50,336 nucleotides of DNA, taken from positions 1 to 50,336 of the forward strand of contig CAIXNB010000168.1 of assembly GCA_903920695.1 (NCBI GenBank). The letters run 5' to 3'. Position 1 is the stretch's first letter. Each line of letters starts with the position of its first letter. Below are positions 34,313 to 42,309 of this stretch, in pieces. The DNA comes from an uncultured beta proteobacterium. GTDB taxonomy: Bacteria; Pseudomonadota; Gammaproteobacteria; Burkholderiales; Burkholderiaceae_C. The notes under the pieces are model-generated. The model searched no databases, was not told where the DNA came from, and saw only the letters and a program-made list of their open reading frames with translations. Position numbers and translations under genes: made by a program.

Positions 34313-35092
34313 ATGACTACTGCTGTCGCCACCCCCGAGACGACCAAGATCGCCGTCAAGGACCTCAATTTCTTTTACGGAAAGTTCCATGCCCTTAAAG
34401 GCATCAACCTGGAAATTCCGGAAAACAAGGTCACTGCCTTCATCGGTCCGTCGGGCTGCGGCAAGTCAACCCTGCTGCGCGTCTTTAACCGCATGTTCGA
34501 GTTGTACCCGGAGCAGCGTGCGCAAGGCGAAGTGCTGCTCGACGGCGAGAACCTGCTCACCAGCAAGCAGGATGTGGCGCTGTTGCGCGCCAAGGTCGGC
34601 ATGGTGTTTCAGAAACCGACGCCGTTCCCGATGTCGATTTATGACAACGTCGCCTTTGGTGTGAAGCTGTTTGAATCGCTGAGCACCACCGACATGGAAG
34701 AGCGCGTCGAATGGGCGCTGCGCAAGGCGGCGCTGTGGGGCGAGGTCAAGGACAAGCTCGGTCAGAGTGGCTCCAGCCTGTCAGGCGGCCAGCAGCAGCG
34801 TTTGTGCATCGCACGCGGTATTGCCATCAAGCCCGAAGTTCTGCTGCTCGACGAACCCTGTTCGGCACTCGACCCGATCTCGACCGCCAAAATCGAGGAA
34901 CTGATCACCGAACTGAAACAGGATTACACGGTCGTCATCGTGACCCACAACATGCAGCAGGCGGCACGCTGCAGCGACTACACGGCCTACATGTACCTGG
35001 GTGATCTGATCGAGTTTGGCGCGACCGAGCAAATCTTTTTCAAGCCCACGCGCAAGGAAACAGAAGATTACATTACCGGTCGGTTCGGATAA
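34313..35092 (+). CDS. pstB: Phosphate ABC transporter ATP-binding protein
   Basis: A 259-residue ATPase of usual PstB length. It has [14 protein letters not shown], Walker [34 protein letters not shown] (the PstB-typical Q-loop), signature [15 protein letters not shown], Walker [14 protein letters not shown] and [25 protein letters not shown]. It energises Pi uptake and, with PhoU, signals Pi status to PhoR. Confidence 0.97.
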   Translation: MTTAVATPETTKIAVKDLNFFYGKFHALKGINLEIPENKVTAFIGPSGCGKSTLLRVFNRMFELYPEQRAQGEVLLDGENLLTSKQDVALLRAKVGMVFQKPTPFPMSIYDNVAFGVKLFESLSTTDMEERVEWALRKAALWGEVKDKLGQSGSSLSGGQQQRLCIARGIAIKPEVLLLDEPCSALDPISTAKIEELITELKQDYTVVIVTHNMQQAARCSDYTAYMYLGDLIEFGATEQIFFKPTRKETEDYITGRFG

Positions 35093-35101
35093 GGAAAAAT
35101 C

Positions 35102-35803
35102 ATGCCTGAAAAACATCTCTCGACCCAGTTTGACAGCGAGCTCAGCGCCGTCTCGACCCGGGTCATGGAACTCGGCGGTCTGGTGGAGTCGCAGATTCGA
35201 CTTGCAATCCATGCGCTGTCGCAATTCAGTGTCGAAGCAGCGAACGAGGTCACGACGACGGAGACCCGCGTCAACGCCATGGAAGTCGATATCGACCGCG
35301 ACCTTGCCAGCATCATTGCCCGGCGCCAACCGACCGCACGCGATTTGCGTTTGTTGATGGCCATCTCCAAAACGACGGCGAATCTGGAACGAGTCGGTGA
35401 CGAGGCCGAAAAAATGGCGCGCATGGTGCGCTCCATCATCGACAGCGGTTCCCCGCGTTCCCTGCCGTCCAATGAGCTACGGGTAGCAGCCGACATGGCT
35501 TCGGGTCTGCTGCGCAAGGCGCTCGACGCTTTTGCCCGTTTGGACACAACGGCTGCGGTGTCGATCCTGAAAGAGGACGACCAGATCGATCAGGAGTTCA
35601 ATGGTTTTGTGCGCAAGCTCATCACCTACATGATGGAAGACCCGCGCATGATCTCGCCGAGCCTGGACTTGCTGTTTTTGGCCAAGGCAATCGAGCGTAT
35701 CGGCGACCACGCCAAGAACATCGCCGAGTTCATCATCTATGTGGTCAAGGGCACGGATGTGCGCCATACCTCGATGGAACAGATTGAATCGGCCGTCAAA
35801 TGA
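35102..35803 (+). CDS. phoU: Phosphate signalling protein PhoU
   Basis: A 233-residue helical protein with two PhoU repeats. The metal-binding E/DxxxD motifs are visible as TETRVNAMEVDIDRD and KEDDQIDQEFNGF, each followed by the conserved segments DLRLLMAISKTTANLERVGDEAEKMA and DLLFLAKAIERIGDHAKNIAEF. It links PstSCAB to PhoR and represses Pho genes when Pi is plentiful. AAGGAAA lies before the start, and phoB overlaps its stop. Confidence 0.95.
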   Translation: MPEKHLSTQFDSELSAVSTRVMELGGLVESQIRLAIHALSQFSVEAANEVTTTETRVNAMEVDIDRDLASIIARRQPTARDLRLLMAISKTTANLERVGDEAEKMARMVRSIIDSGSPRSLPSNELRVAADMASGLLRKALDAFARLDTTAAVSILKEDDQIDQEFNGFVRKLITYMMEDPRMISPSLDLLFLAKAIERIGDHAKNIAEFIIYVVKGTDVRHTSMEQIESAVK

Positions 35804-36582
35804 GGCAGCTTCCCAGTGTCCTGATTGTTGAGGATGAGCCCGCCATTGCCGAACTCATCGCGGTCAATCTGCGCCACAACGGGTTTCAGCCAACCTGGGC
35901 GATGGACAGTGCGTCGGCTCAGCGCGAGCTAGATGCCGTGCTGCCAGATGTCATCTTGCTTGACTGGATGCTGCCGGGCGAGAGTGGCCTGGCGCTGGCC
36001 AGACGCTGGCGCGCCAATGCGCGTACCAAGGCTGTCCCCATCATCATGCTGACCGCTCGCGGTGACGAAACTGATCGCGTCGCCGGGCTCGACGCTGGCG
36101 CCGATGACTACATCGTCAAGCCTTTTTCTACCAAGGAACTGCTGGCCAGGGTAAGGGCCGTGCTGCGCCGGCGTGCACCCGAGCAGGTCGGTGGCCTAGT
36201 TGCTGTTGGTGCACTGTCGCTCGATTCCTCGACCTACCGCGTCGTGTTCAACGAGCAGACGCTGAAACTCGGTCCGACCGAATTCAAGTTGCTGCACTAT
36301 CTGATGACGCACGCCGAGCGCGTGCATAGCCGCTCACAGTTGCTGGACAAGGTCTGGGGTGACCATGTTTTCATCGAGGAACGAACCGTGGATGTGCACG
36401 TCAAGCGTCTGCGCGAGGCGCTGGGTGCGGATGCCGGTCAGATGATAGAGACCGTGCGCGGTGCCGGCTACCGGCTGACGGCTCACACGGCGCAGGCAGC
36501 GCCGTCCACAGTTGTCATCCCGGACTCGATCCGGGATCCAGTGCCACGCCAACCCTGGATTGCGGATCGTGGTCCGCAATGA
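35800..36582 (+). CDS. phoB: Phosphate response regulator PhoB with a repeat-derived C-terminal tail
   Basis: A 260-residue OmpR-family regulator. The receiver has EDEP (11-14), phospho-acceptor Asp55 and Lys107. The winged helix ends VHVKRLREALGADAGQMIETVRGAGYRL at residue 226, where normal PhoB (about 229 residues) finishes. Residues 238-260 (VVIPDSIRDPVPRQPWIADR then GPQ) are translated from a dispersed palindromic repeat at 36512-36585, and the stop codon lies inside it. It binds the Pho boxes seen throughout this window. It overlaps phoU by ATGA. Confidence 0.95.
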   Translation: MRQLPSVLIVEDEPAIAELIAVNLRHNGFQPTWAMDSASAQRELDAVLPDVILLDWMLPGESGLALARRWRANARTKAVPIIMLTARGDETDRVAGLDAGADDYIVKPFSTKELLARVRAVLRRRAPEQVGGLVAVGALSLDSSTYRVVFNEQTLKLGPTEFKLLHYLMTHAERVHSRSQLLDKVWGDHVFIEERTVDVHVKRLREALGADAGQMIETVRGAGYRLTAHTAQAAPSTVVIPDSIRDPVPRQPWIADRGPQ

Positions 36583-36585
36583 CAA
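36512..36585. repeat. Dispersed palindromic repeat copy A (inside the phoB 3' end)
   Basis: Two adjacent hairpin units: one around CCCGGACTCGATCCGGG, and one pairing ATTGCGGA with TCCGCAAT. The ends are TTGTCAT and ATGACAA. Related copies lie at 41692-41808 and 48389-48470. Confidence 0.75.
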
Positions 36586-36632
36586 TTTCCAGATGCAATG
36601 ACAACCCAGGAACGGTTTAGCCCGGTCTGACC

Positions 36633-38003
36633 ATGTTCTGGCGCATCGTTTCCTTTCTTGCCTGCCAACTCGGGGGTGGGCTTGCCGGCTGGCTGGCTGC
36701 TTCGTCAACCGGCGCGGCGACGACCGAACTGGAAGGTTTGGCCTTGGGTCTGGTGCTCGGCGGGATGGCGTGGTTCCTGTTCGATATGTCGCGCGGCGCA
36801 CGCTTGCTGAATTGGTTGCGTGCTGGTGATGTTTCCGAGGTTGCGCTGAGCGCCGGTTTGTGGGGTGAAGTCTCGGCACGCGTGCGGCGCCTGGTCCTAG
36901 GCAGGGACCGCTTGCTGCGCGAGAGCCAGAATCGGCTGCAGGATTTTCTGCTGGCGTTTCAGGCCTCGCCCAATGGTGTCATGCTGCTGAATGCCCAGGG
37001 CGGCATCGAGTGGTTCAACCAGACCGCGGCCACGCACTTTGGCCTTGATCCGCAACGCGACATGTTGCAGCATATTGGCAATCTGGTGCGCGAGCCGAGC
37101 TTTGTCCGCTACTTTGCCATTCAGGATTACCAGGAAGAACTCGTGATGCCCGGACGCGAGAGCACACCAGCGCGACCGGTCCGGCTCTCAGTGCACCTGT
37201 ATCCCTATGGTCAGGGTCGATTGTTACTGCTGTCACGCGACATCACGGCACTGGAGCAGGCGGAAGCGATGCGCCGTGATTTTGTGGCCAACGTCTCGCA
37301 TGAAATCCGCACGCCGCTGACGGTGCTGGGCGGCTTTGTCGAGACGCTGCAGACCTGCTCATTCACCGAACCGGAGCGTGAGCGCTATCTGGCTTTGATG
37401 GCGCAACAAGCCGAGCGTATGCAGACCCTGGTCAGCGACTTGCTGACCCTCTCGCGCCTAGAGGGAAGTCCGCCGCCGGGTATTTCGAACTGGATCCCCA
37501 TACCCGACCTGATGCGTCAGCTTGAAGCGGATGGACGGGCCCTGTCAGCCGCTTTGAATCCGGCGACCGGGCGCCTGCATGCGCTTGTATTTGATGGCCC
37601 GATAGAGGGTGAAATCGCTGGCGTCGAAAATGAGTTGTTCAGCGCCATGAGCAACCTGGTGGGCAATGCCATTCGCTACACGCCGAGCGGCGGTGCGATA
37701 GCGGTGCGCTGGGATTTTTTGCCCGATGGCCGCGTCGTTTTTTCTGTAAGCGATACCGGGCCTGGCATTGCGCCCGAACATATTCCACGATTGACCGAGC
37801 GCTTCTACCGCGTGGACCACAGCCGTTCGCGTGACACGGGCGGCACCGGCCTCGGTCTGGCCATCGTCAAGCACGTGGCGCAACGCCATGGTGCCGAGTT
37901 AAGCATTCAAAGTACGCTGGGCAAAGGCTCGGTCTTTTCAATCACCTTTCCGGCCAGCCGATTTCGGACAGCGCCGGACCGGATACTCCCATTGCCTGGC
38001 TAA
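36633..38003 (+). CDS. phoR: Phosphate sensor histidine kinase PhoR
   Basis: A 456-residue membrane kinase. Two N-terminal helices (about 4-26 and 33-50) with almost no periplasmic loop are followed by a charged linker, a PAS domain (about 105-210, FQASPNGVMLLNAQGGIEWFNQ), the H-box VANVSHEIRTPLTVL with His223, N-box LVGNAIRYTP, G1 DTGPGIAPEHI, and G2 GGTGLGLAIV. This layout is classical PhoR. It phosphorylates PhoB when Pi is low. It starts 50 bp after the repeat-carrying phoB end; its stop overlaps the convergent gene's stop. Confidence 0.95.
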   Translation: MFWRIVSFLACQLGGGLAGWLAASSTGAATTELEGLALGLVLGGMAWFLFDMSRGARLLNWLRAGDVSEVALSAGLWGEVSARVRRLVLGRDRLLRESQNRLQDFLLAFQASPNGVMLLNAQGGIEWFNQTAATHFGLDPQRDMLQHIGNLVREPSFVRYFAIQDYQEELVMPGRESTPARPVRLSVHLYPYGQGRLLLLSRDITALEQAEAMRRDFVANVSHEIRTPLTVLGGFVETLQTCSFTEPERERYLALMAQQAERMQTLVSDLLTLSRLEGSPPPGISNWIPIPDLMRQLEADGRALSAALNPATGRLHALVFDGPIEGEIAGVENELFSAMSNLVGNAIRYTPSGGAIAVRWDFLPDGRVVFSVSDTGPGIAPEHIPRLTERFYRVDHSRSRDTGGTGLGLAIVKHVAQRHGAELSIQSTLGKGSVFSITFPASRFRTAPDRILPLPG

Positions 38004-39712
38004 CGCGCCAGTTTCGAGGTGCGCTGGTAGATCAGCAAATCCTCGTCCCGATCAATTGGGTGGCGGATGTTGTCGCGCAGGGTCCAGTCAGCCGGATTGA
38101 TGAATTGCGGCAGCGTGTTCAAGGCCTCCTTGTTCACGATCAGCCAGGGGCAACTGCCCTCCGGGCTGACCACAGTGACATTCAGATGGCCCTGGAACCG
38201 AAAGGCGGCGCTCTGGCCCCGGCTCAGACCGTGCGCTTGCACGCAGGGGCTGGTCTGCAGTATCCGTGTGGCGCGTTGCAGCAGAGGCGCATAGCCGCGC
38301 GCAAAATCAAGTACCGGCAGCAACAGGGTCATGATCAGAAGCCAGCACAGGGTGGCGCCGCCAGCCGGCAAGACCAGGCTTTTCCAGATGGCGCTGCGGT
38401 TGCGCCCGATGCGCCATTTGACCAGCCAGGCCCAGGCCAGCGTTGCGGCCATTGCGATCACAAACGCAAGCAGGGAAAAGCTGTGTTCGAAGCCGGGGGC
38501 CAGTCGTGCAACGTTGGCTGCCGGTTGTCGTGGCACGCCGGTTTGCAGGGCGATCCAGATGACCCAGATGACGATGGCCCAGCCCGAGAAAAACAGCAGC
38601 GTGAACCAGTCCACCAGTGCAGCGACGCTGCGTCCCAGGGTTGGCAGGGAAAACGCGGCCAGTGCTGCCAGTGCGGGCAGGGACAGTAGCAGGGAGCGAT
38701 CAGCCGATCCAGTGCTCAGCGTGGCGCCGATGGCAATGCCGGCCAGCCACAGTGGCAGCGCCAGATGGCGGCTCGGCAGATCACGGCGAATCAATTGATG
38801 GCGCCAGCGCCACAGCGTCCATAAGGCCAGTGGCCAGGCCGGCCAGGTGAACCACAGTAGCAAACGTCCCAGGCTGCGCCACTCGGTCCAGCTTGCCTCG
38901 GGCAGTTCGATGCGCCAGTGCCATAGATCGAGCCAGATGGCGAGCAGCGCCACCAATGCAGTCACGAGCGCAATGCCGGCAGCCCAATGGGTTTGCTGCG
39001 CCACGGCTTTGCGTCCCGGGCTGCGGTCCAGTCCGTGAATCAAGGCGCCACCGCTGCCCAGCAGCAGAGCCACCGTTGGGGCGCCCGACAGTGTCAGACC
39101 GAGCAGCCCCAGCACCCCGCCGACAACGGGCACCACAGTGCGATAGGGCAGGGCGGCCAGCGCAAAAAAGGACAGTGCAGCAAAGCAAAGTTGTGCCAGT
39201 GCCGGGGTGGTTTCGTGTGACAGTTGGGCCAGTCCCAGGCAGGCAATAAAGGCCAGTAAGCCGCCATCGGCGATGGCGCAGGCGTAGTCGCTTGGCTGTG
39301 CCTCACCGCCGAAGGCAAATGCTACCGGCTGCGCCTCCAGGCTGCGCGCCAGGTAGTAGGTGCCGTACCAGGTTGCCATCAGCGCCAGTGTTAGCAGCAA
39401 GCCAAACGGGATGCGTGCGGCAAAGTCACTCGTCATCCAGGCCGGTGCCAGTTGCATGGCCCAGGCGCCGAGCCAGTAAGGCAGCAGCGCGTCCACATCC
39501 GGCGCCAGGCCGAGCAACTGCGGTGCCAACCACTGGGTGCTGCCGTGGGCCAGTTCGGCCATGTAGCCAAAGGCCGTGATGTCCGCGCCCTTCCAGGGCT
39601 CGCGGCCAAAGAAGCCCGGCAGCACGTAGGCGACGCACAGCAGCAGCAGCGCAGCACGCGGCAGGCGGCGCACGGCGCCTTGGGCAACGATGGCGGGAGT
39701 GGTTTGGGTCAC
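38000..39712 (-). CDS. Multi-helix membrane glycosyltransferase-like protein (ArnT/PMT type)
   Basis: A 570-residue inner-membrane protein with about 11-12 hydrophobic segments. The start FFGREPWKGADITAFGYMAELAHGS resembles the first periplasmic loop of GT39/ArnT-type transferases, where acidic residues bind the lipid-linked donor. The C-terminal 100 residues are periplasmic-like, containing two cysteines (QTSPCVQAHG, SPEGSCPWLIV). The family transfers sugars from undecaprenyl phosphate to lipids or proteins. The acceptor is unknown. It is convergent with phoR, sharing 4 bp at their stops. Confidence 0.7.
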   Translation of the reverse strand: MTQTTPAIVAQGAVRRLPRAALLLLCVAYVLPGFFGREPWKGADITAFGYMAELAHGSTQWLAPQLLGLAPDVDALLPYWLGAWAMQLAPAWMTSDFAARIPFGLLLTLALMATWYGTYYLARSLEAQPVAFAFGGEAQPSDYACAIADGGLLAFIACLGLAQLSHETTPALAQLCFAALSFFALAALPYRTVVPVVGGVLGLLGLTLSGAPTVALLLGSGGALIHGLDRSPGRKAVAQQTHWAAGIALVTALVALLAIWLDLWHWRIELPEASWTEWRSLGRLLLWFTWPAWPLALWTLWRWRHQLIRRDLPSRHLALPLWLAGIAIGATLSTGSADRSLLLSLPALAALAAFSLPTLGRSVAALVDWFTLLFFSGWAIVIWVIWIALQTGVPRQPAANVARLAPGFEHSFSLLAFVIAMAATLAWAWLVKWRIGRNRSAIWKSLVLPAGGATLCWLLIMTLLLPVLDFARGYAPLLQRATRILQTSPCVQAHGLSRGQSAAFRFQGHLNVTVVSPEGSCPWLIVNKEALNTLPQFINPADWTLRDNIRHPIDRDEDLLIYQRTSKLAR

Positions 39713-39733
39713 GCTTTGATACCAATCGCTATG

Positions 39734-39766
39734 AAAAAAGGCAGCGCGGTAACCCGGGCTGCCTTT
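39734..39766 (-). terminator. Rho-independent terminator of rpmE2
   Basis: On the leftward strand AAAGGCAGC pairs with GCTGCCTTT (39766-39758 and 39745-39737) around a 12-nt loop, followed by a run of T. It lies 21 bp past the rpmE2 stop. Confidence 0.8.
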
Positions 39767-39786
39767 CGCACGAAGCGTCTGCCTGT

Positions 39787-40044
39787 TTACTTGGCAGCGG
39801 TCTTGCCGAAACGGTTGCGGAAGCGCTCGACGCGGCCACCCATGTTGTCCACGGATTTTTGTGTGCCGGTGTAGAACGGGTGCGATTCGCTCGATGTATC
39901 AAGCTTGTACAGCGGCAGTTCGCGGCCGTCTTCCATCTTGATCATCTCTTTGGCGTTGGCGCAAGAGCGCGTCACGAATTTGAATCCATTGGACAAGTCC
40001 ATGAAACAAATTTCGCGGTAATTGGGGTGAATGCCTTCTTTCAT
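39787..40044 (-). CDS. rpmE2: 50S ribosomal protein L31, type B
   Basis: An 85-residue protein: MKEGIHPNYREICFMDLSNG, then RSCANAKEMIKMEDGRELPLY and a C-terminal TSSESHPFYTGTQKSVDNMGGRVERFRNRFG. This is the L31 type B form. The four zinc-binding cysteines of type A are absent. Zinc-free L31 is often the zinc-limitation paralogue, though in many betaproteobacteria it is the sole L31. A strong terminator follows. Confidence 0.95.
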   Translation of the reverse strand: MKEGIHPNYREICFMDLSNGFKFVTRSCANAKEMIKMEDGRELPLYKLDTSSESHPFYTGTQKSVDNMGGRVERFRNRFGKTAAK

Positions 40045-40184
40045 ATTCTCTCCATCAGTTGCGCTAGCCGCATCAAGCCCTTGTGCAAACCATTGCGCAA
40101 TTCAAAGCCCGGTGTACTTGTCGCGTAGAACGCGCGATTATAGCCTAGCCGCGCCCAGCTGTGCCGTAGATGGGAAGCCAATTT

Positions 40185-40262
40185 TTCGCCGGGCCGCCCC
40201 AAGAAAAATTAGCCCCCTCGGGGGGCAGCGCAGTACACGAAGTGACAAGCGTGGGGGCCAGT
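40185..40262. repeat. GC-rich dispersed repeat next to rho
   Basis: Around 40210-40255, GCCCCCTCGGGGGGC forms a hairpin and GTGGGGGC pairs again with GCCCCC. I recognise the type as a Comamonadaceae dispersed repeat found beside genes. It ends at the rho stop codon and may stabilise or terminate the rho transcript. Confidence 0.55.
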
Positions 40263-41525
40263 TCATCCGCCCCTGCGCATCATGTCGAAGAACTCGCTGT
40301 TGTTCTTGGTGGCGCGCATTTGCTTCAGAACCATCTCCATGGACTCGATTTCGTCCATGTTGTAGAGGAACTGGCGCAGGATGCGGGTCTTTTGCAGGAT
40401 TTCGGGTGCCAGCAGCAACTCTTCGCGGCGCGTGCCGCTGCGGTTGAGCTGGATCGACGGGAACACGCGCTTTTCGTAGAGACGGCGGTCCAGGTGGATT
40501 TCCGAGTTACCCGTGCCCTTGAATTCTTCAAAGATCACTTCGTCCATGCGGCTGCCGGTGTCAATCAGCGCTGTGGCGATGATGGTCAGCGAGCCGCCTT
40601 CTTCCACATTGCGCGCCGCGCCCAGGAATCGCTTGGGCCGCTGCAGCGCGTTCGAATCAACGCCGCCGGTCAGCACCTTGCCGGAGGATGGCACGACGTT
40701 GTTGTAGGCACGTGCCAGGCGCGTGATCGAGTCCAGCAGGATGACCACGTCCTTCTTCAGCTCGACCAGGCGCTTGGCGCGCTCGATCACCATCTCGGCC
40801 ACGTGCACGTGGCGCGCTGCCGGCTCGTCGAAGGTGGAGGCAATCACCTCGCCCTTCACCGTGCGCTGCATTTCGGTCACTTCTTCCGGACGCTCATCGA
40901 CCAGCAGCACCATCATGTGAATTTCGGGGTAGTTGGCACTGATGGCGTGGGCGATGTGCTGCATCATCACCGTCTTGCCGCTCTTGGGCGGTGCCACCAG
41001 CAGGGCGCGCTGGCCCTTGCCGATTGGGGCGATGATGTCGATGATGCGCCCGGTGATGTTCTCGTCGCTCTTGATGTCCTGCTCGAGCTTCATCTGCACC
41101 TTGGGGAACAGCGGCGTCAAATTCTCGAACATCACCTTGTGCTTGTTGTCTTCCGGCCCGCCGCCATTGACGCGGTCGAGCTTGTTCAGCGCAAAGTAGC
41201 GTTCGCCGTCCTTGGGCGTGCGCACTTCGCCTTCGATCATGTCGCCGGTGTGCAGGTTGAAGCGCCGTACCTGGCTCGGGCTGATGTAGATGTCATCAGT
41301 CGACGCGGTATAGCTGGTGTCGGGGCTGCGCAGGAAACCAAAGCCGTCGGGCAGAATTTCCAGCACACCATCGGCAATGATCTGCTCGCCGGTGCGGGCA
41401 CGCTTCTTGATGATGGCGAACATCAGCTCCTGCTTGCGCATGCGGCCGGTATTTTCAATTTCAAGCTCTTCGGCTTGTTTGAGGACTTCCGACACGTGCA
41501 GTGCCTTGAGTTCGTTTAAGTGCAT
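40263..41525 (-). CDS. rho: Transcription termination factor Rho
   Basis: The start is ATG 41523-41525 ([20 protein letters not shown]), giving the standard 420 residues; the frame runs on upstream to 41597 without support. It has the N-terminal Rho domain, the RNA-binding cold-shock-like domain ([29 protein letters not shown]), P-loop [12 protein letters not shown], Walker [16 protein letters not shown] and the Q/R-loops. It is a hexameric RNA helicase that ends transcripts. trxA lies upstream on the same strand, the usual order in Burkholderiales. Confidence 0.97.
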   Translation of the reverse strand: MHLNELKALHVSEVLKQAEELEIENTGRMRKQELMFAIIKKRARTGEQIIADGVLEILPDGFGFLRSPDTSYTASTDDIYISPSQVRRFNLHTGDMIEGEVRTPKDGERYFALNKLDRVNGGGPEDNKHKVMFENLTPLFPKVQMKLEQDIKSDENITGRIIDIIAPIGKGQRALLVAPPKSGKTVMMQHIAHAISANYPEIHMMVLLVDERPEEVTEMQRTVKGEVIASTFDEPAARHVHVAEMVIERAKRLVELKKDVVILLDSITRLARAYNNVVPSSGKVLTGGVDSNALQRPKRFLGAARNVEEGGSLTIIATALIDTGSRMDEVIFEEFKGTGNSEIHLDRRLYEKRVFPSIQLNRSGTRREELLLAPEILQKTRILRQFLYNMDEIESMEMVLKQMRATKNNSEFFDMMRRGG

Positions 41526-41833
41526 GGGGTGTCTAACTACGGAGTTGAACGAAATACGGGGGGTTCGGGTGAGGCGGGCGGGTGGCCTGCGCCTCAAGGT
41601 ATTAAACCGGGAATTCGAACCGACACGGGGTGAGCGTCGGTGAGCTGGGGCGATTATGACAGGAAATGGAAGCGGTTATTGATATTCTCAGTTGTCATCC
41701 CGTCCCACTAAGTTGTCATGCCGGACCTGAGGAGCCTGCCCCGGACTCCGATCCGGGGGCGTCCAGTGTCACGCGAACCCTGGATTGCGGAGCAGGTCCG
41801 CAATGACAAATTCGGCTCAATGGAAAGAGCAAG
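41526..41833. other. rho-trxA intergenic region with palindromic repeat copy B
   Basis: 308 bp without a gene. The 41692-41808 part is a compound dispersed repeat: CCCCGGACTCCGATCCGGGG and GATTGCGGA/TCCGCAAT hairpins, bordered by TTGTCAT and ATGACAA. About 165 bp lie between it and the rho start and presumably include the rho promoter and leader; I cannot define a promoter there. Confidence 0.65.
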
Positions 41834-42163
41834 TTACAGTTGCTGATCAATGAAAGCGGTCAATTGCGCTTTGCTCATGGCGCCGACCTTGGTGGCTGCC
41901 AGTTGGCCGTCCTTGAACACCATCAGCGTCGGGATGCCGCGAATGCCGAACTTGGCCGGGATTTCACGGTTTTCATCGACGTTCATCTTGGCGATCTGCA
42001 GCTTGCCTTCGTAGCTGCTGGATACTTCGTCCAGAATCGGCGCAATCATCTTGCACGGGCCGCACCATTCGGCCCAGTAGTCCACCAAGACGGGTAGCGT
42101 CGATTTCAGCACATCGGCTTCAAAAGACGCGTCGGACACATGTTTGATCAATTCGCTGGTCAT
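41834..42163 (-). CDS. trxA: Thioredoxin 1
   Basis: A 109-residue thioredoxin of standard length. It has the redox motif WCGPC at residues 33-37 and the cis-proline region [15 protein letters not shown]. It is a general cytoplasmic disulfide reductase. AAGGAG lies just before the start. Divergent from addB. Confidence 0.97.
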   Translation of the reverse strand: MTSELIKHVSDASFEADVLKSTLPVLVDYWAEWCGPCKMIAPILDEVSSSYEGKLQIAKMNVDENREIPAKFGIRGIPTLMVFKDGQLAATKVGAMSKAQLTAFIDQQL

Positions 42164-42309
42164 GATTTCTCCTTGTGGGGTTGGGGGCGGACCTGAACTG
42201 CCAGATGCAGCGTCATTCGGGTCTGCAAAGTTTCGGCTTTGGGGTCGTTAAAGGTAAAGTGGGGAAATTGTGACAGAAACCAAGCCCCCGGATCGATTGC
42301 CCTGCGCCT

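Noticed and set aside
41692..41719. Two TTGTCAT units upstream of rho, suggestive of a Pho box
   Set aside because: They are 21 bp apart, not a multiple of 11, and belong to the dispersed palindromic repeat.
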